The position numbers and the translations under genes are program-made. Of a stretch of 15,168 bases of DNA, positions 13,611 to 15,168 are shown one piece after another. This DNA is from Myxococcales bacterium. Its GTDB lineage: Bacteria; Myxococcota; Polyangia; Fen-1088. How positions within the stretch are numbered: position 1 is the first letter of the stretch; every line of letters starts with the position of its first letter. Location of the stretch: positions 1 to 15,168 of the forward strand of contig PMJE01000348.1 of the NCBI GenBank assembly GCA_003157315.1. Reading direction: 5' to 3'. Under the pieces are notes generated by a model. That model was not told the origin of the DNA, searched no databases, and saw only the letters and a program-made list of their open reading frames with translations.

Positions 13611-14467
13611 GCGACGCTTCGGCTTCTCCAACCAACCCGGGCAACGACGCCGGAGAGATGACGACCGCGAATGTGGTTCGCCTGGTGGGCCGAGTCTTCG
13701 CGCCCTTGCTGGGGGCGGTGGCGATCTTCGGCCAGCATATGATCCTGCTGGGACGAGCCTTCACCTGGTTGTTTCGGCGGCCGGTCCGGCTGCGCCTCTA
13801 CCTCGAGCAGATGGAATTCATCGGGGTGGGCTCGATGCCCATCATCATGCTGGTTGGTTTCTTCAGCGGAGCGGTGACGGCCCTGCAGGCCATCATGGCA
13901 CTGGCCATGTTCGACCAGGAGCGCTGGGTCGGCTATGGGGTGGGGGTTTCCCTAGCCCGCGAACTGGCGCCTGTGTTCACCGCTCTCATGATCACGGCGC
14001 GGGCCGGGTCGGCCATGGCAACCGAGCTGGGTTCCATGCGCATCACCGAGCAGATCGATGCGCTCACGACCTTCGCGGTGAACCCGGTGCACTACTTGGT
14101 CACGCCCCGGCTGGTCGCGGCGATCCTGATGTTGCCGATCATGACCATGGTCTTCAACGTGCTCGGCTTGCTGGGTGCCTACATCATCTCGATCCTGGTT
14201 TATCAGATCGATTTTGGGCAGGTGCTGGAGCTGTTCCGCCATTGGGTCGATCCTCTCGACTACGTGCAAGGGCTCATCAAGTCGGTGATCTTTGCCGTGG
14301 CCATGGCGCTGGCCGCCTGCTACCAGGGATTCAACGTTCGCGGCGGGGCCAAAGAAGTGGGCCGCGCCACCACCGCTGCAGTCGTGTCCAGCTCGGTCTC
14401 AGTTTTGATCCTCGACTACTTCCTGATCGAGATCATGCACGTGATCTGGCCCCCGCATGGAATGTAG
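13607..14467 (+). CDS. mlaE: MlaE-family ABC transporter permease (phospholipid transport)
   Basis: This is the inner-membrane permease of a MlaFEDB/Mce-type transporter that moves phospholipids between membranes and maintains outer-membrane lipid asymmetry. It is 286 aa from ATG 13607, which overlaps the alr stop (ATGA). A much longer frame upstream is a shadow of alr. The N-terminal 20 residues are polar. A membrane-associated helix (about 25-55) and LEQMEFIGVGSMPI (66-79) follow. The family signature falls within 119-153: ELAPVFTALMITARAGSAMA, then TELGSMRITEQIDAL. Further membrane segments lie near 168-200, 222-240 and 255-280. The next gene, the ATPase, starts with no gap. An MlaD/Mce-domain gene would be expected downstream, beyond the window. 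The link with alr suggests a common cell-envelope operon. Confidence 0.92.
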   Translation: MSDASASPTNPGNDAGEMTTANVVRLVGRVFAPLLGAVAIFGQHMILLGRAFTWLFRRPVRLRLYLEQMEFIGVGSMPIIMLVGFFSGAVTALQAIMALAMFDQERWVGYGVGVSLARELAPVFTALMITARAGSAMATELGSMRITEQIDALTTFAVNPVHYLVTPRLVAAILMLPIMTMVFNVLGLLGAYIISILVYQIDFGQVLELFRHWVDPLDYVQGLIKSVIFAVAMALAACYQGFNVRGGAKEVGRATTAAVVSSSVSVLILDYFLIEIMHVIWPPHGM

Positions 14468-15168
14468 ATGACCGAGGACGTCTCCACCCGTGACGATCGC
14501 TGGCAGATCCGGATTCGCGGTCTGCACAAGAGCTTCGGCGCGCAGCAGGTTCTGCGCGGGATCGACCTCGACTTCGAGCGGGGCAAGACCAACATCGTCA
14601 TTGGTGGCTCCGGGCAGGGCAAGTCGGTGCTGATGAAGCACCTGATGGGCCTGCTGCAACCTGACAGCGGCCAGATCTACGTGGACGGCGAGGACATCGT
14701 CGGCCTTGGCGACGTGGCGATCGCGAAGGTGCAGCGCAAGTTCGGCATGGTCTTCCAGTACGCCGCGCTCTTCGACTCGCTCAATGTGGTCGAGAACATC
14801 GCCTTTCCGCTCATCGAACGGTACCGCCTGCCGAGGAGCGAGATCATGGAGCGGGTGCGAGACTTGCTCCGGCGCCTGGACTTGGACAATGTGCCGGGGG
14901 TCGAACAGAAGTTCCCAGCCGAGCTGTCTGGTGGTATGCGAAAGCGTGTGGGCCTGGCGCGCGCACTTGTCGACCGGCCCGAGATTCTGCTCTACGATGA
15001 ACCCACCACCGGCCTGGACCCGATTGCCACCCAGAATGTCGATGAAATGATTAGGCGCACTGCACACGATTTCGGGGTCACATCCGTGGTGATCTCACAC
15101 GACATGGCGTCGACCTTTCGCATCGCCGACCGCATCGCCATGCTTTACGAGGGCAAGATCATCGCCTG
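14468..15168 (+). CDS. mlaF: MlaF-family ABC transporter ATPase, partial (runs off the right edge)
   Basis: This is the cytoplasmic ATPase of the phospholipid transporter, with 233 complete residues visible from ATG 14468, directly after the mlaE stop TAG (14465-14467). Walker A is GGSGQGKS (46-53), with Lys52. VFQYAALFDSLNVVENIAFP carries the Q-loop and the MlaF/Mkl-type ALFDSL variant. The signature is LSGGMRKR. Walker B is ILLYDEP with D-loop GLDP. SHD supplies the switch His. All catalytic residues are present, so the enzyme should be active. The frame is still open at position 15168; the family is about 250-280 aa, so only a short C-terminus is missing. The SGGMRKR signature, in place of SGGQxQR, is typical of the Mla/Mce ATPases and supports the pairing with mlaE. 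No stop or following gene can be seen. Confidence 0.92.
   Translation, partial: MTEDVSTRDDRWQIRIRGLHKSFGAQQVLRGIDLDFERGKTNIVIGGSGQGKSVLMKHLMGLLQPDSGQIYVDGEDIVGLGDVAIAKVQRKFGMVFQYAALFDSLNVVENIAFPLIERYRLPRSEIMERVRDLLRRLDLDNVPGVEQKFPAELSGGMRKRVGLARALVDRPEILLYDEPTTGLDPIATQNVDEMIRRTAHDFGVTSVVISHDMASTFRIADRIAMLYEGKIIA

Overview
The window is high-GC bacterial DNA, most likely from Myxococcota (the former Deltaproteobacteria, Polyangia or Myxococcia type). The best evidence is a secreted protein with a Gly/Ser/Thr-rich stalk and a MYXO-CTERM-like tail (Gly-Cys, a hydrophobic helix, then an Arg run). Adjacent genes overlapping as GTGA or ATGA and GTG starts fit this. No insertion sequence, integrase, phage gene or CRISPR array was seen.

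Layout. (1) Positions 1-851, minus strand: the N-terminal part of a PAS-containing sensor histidine kinase, cut by the window edge just after its phospho-acceptor His. (2) Positions 978-6565, plus strand: a five-gene apparent operon. It holds a WtpA-type tungstate/molybdate binding lipoprotein, an unusually long permease, a short ATPase with a Cys-rich tail, a NapH/NosR-like membrane polyferredoxin, and a PQQ-like beta-propeller with a C-terminal membrane anchor. (3) Positions 6614-7723 (minus) and 7795-9720 (plus): a divergent pair made of an exported ankyrin-repeat protein and the MYXO-CTERM-like surface protein, followed by a strong hairpin and tRNA-Arg(ACG). (4) Positions 9956-11200, minus: a membrane-anchored metallophosphoesterase. 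It is divergent from a Crp/Fnr-family regulator at 11462-12205. (5) From 12396, plus: alanine racemase (alr), then mlaE and mlaF. These overlap or abut and form a cell-envelope operon that leaves the right edge.

How the parts work together. The second block is the most interesting. Three genes make an oxyanion importer of the tungstate/molybdate class. They are followed on the same strand by a membrane Fe-S electron-transfer protein and a translationally coupled periplasmic propeller. The three importer proteins carry features outside the family norm: an extra membrane domain on the permease, no TOBE domain but a Cys-rich tail on the ATPase, and a CxxC near the C-terminus of the binding protein. 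A link between metal-oxyanion uptake and a membrane redox module is a reasonable hypothesis, but it is inference. The last block joins D-alanine supply for peptidoglycan with the MlaE/MlaF phospholipid transporter. The two blocks are otherwise unconnected in the sequence.
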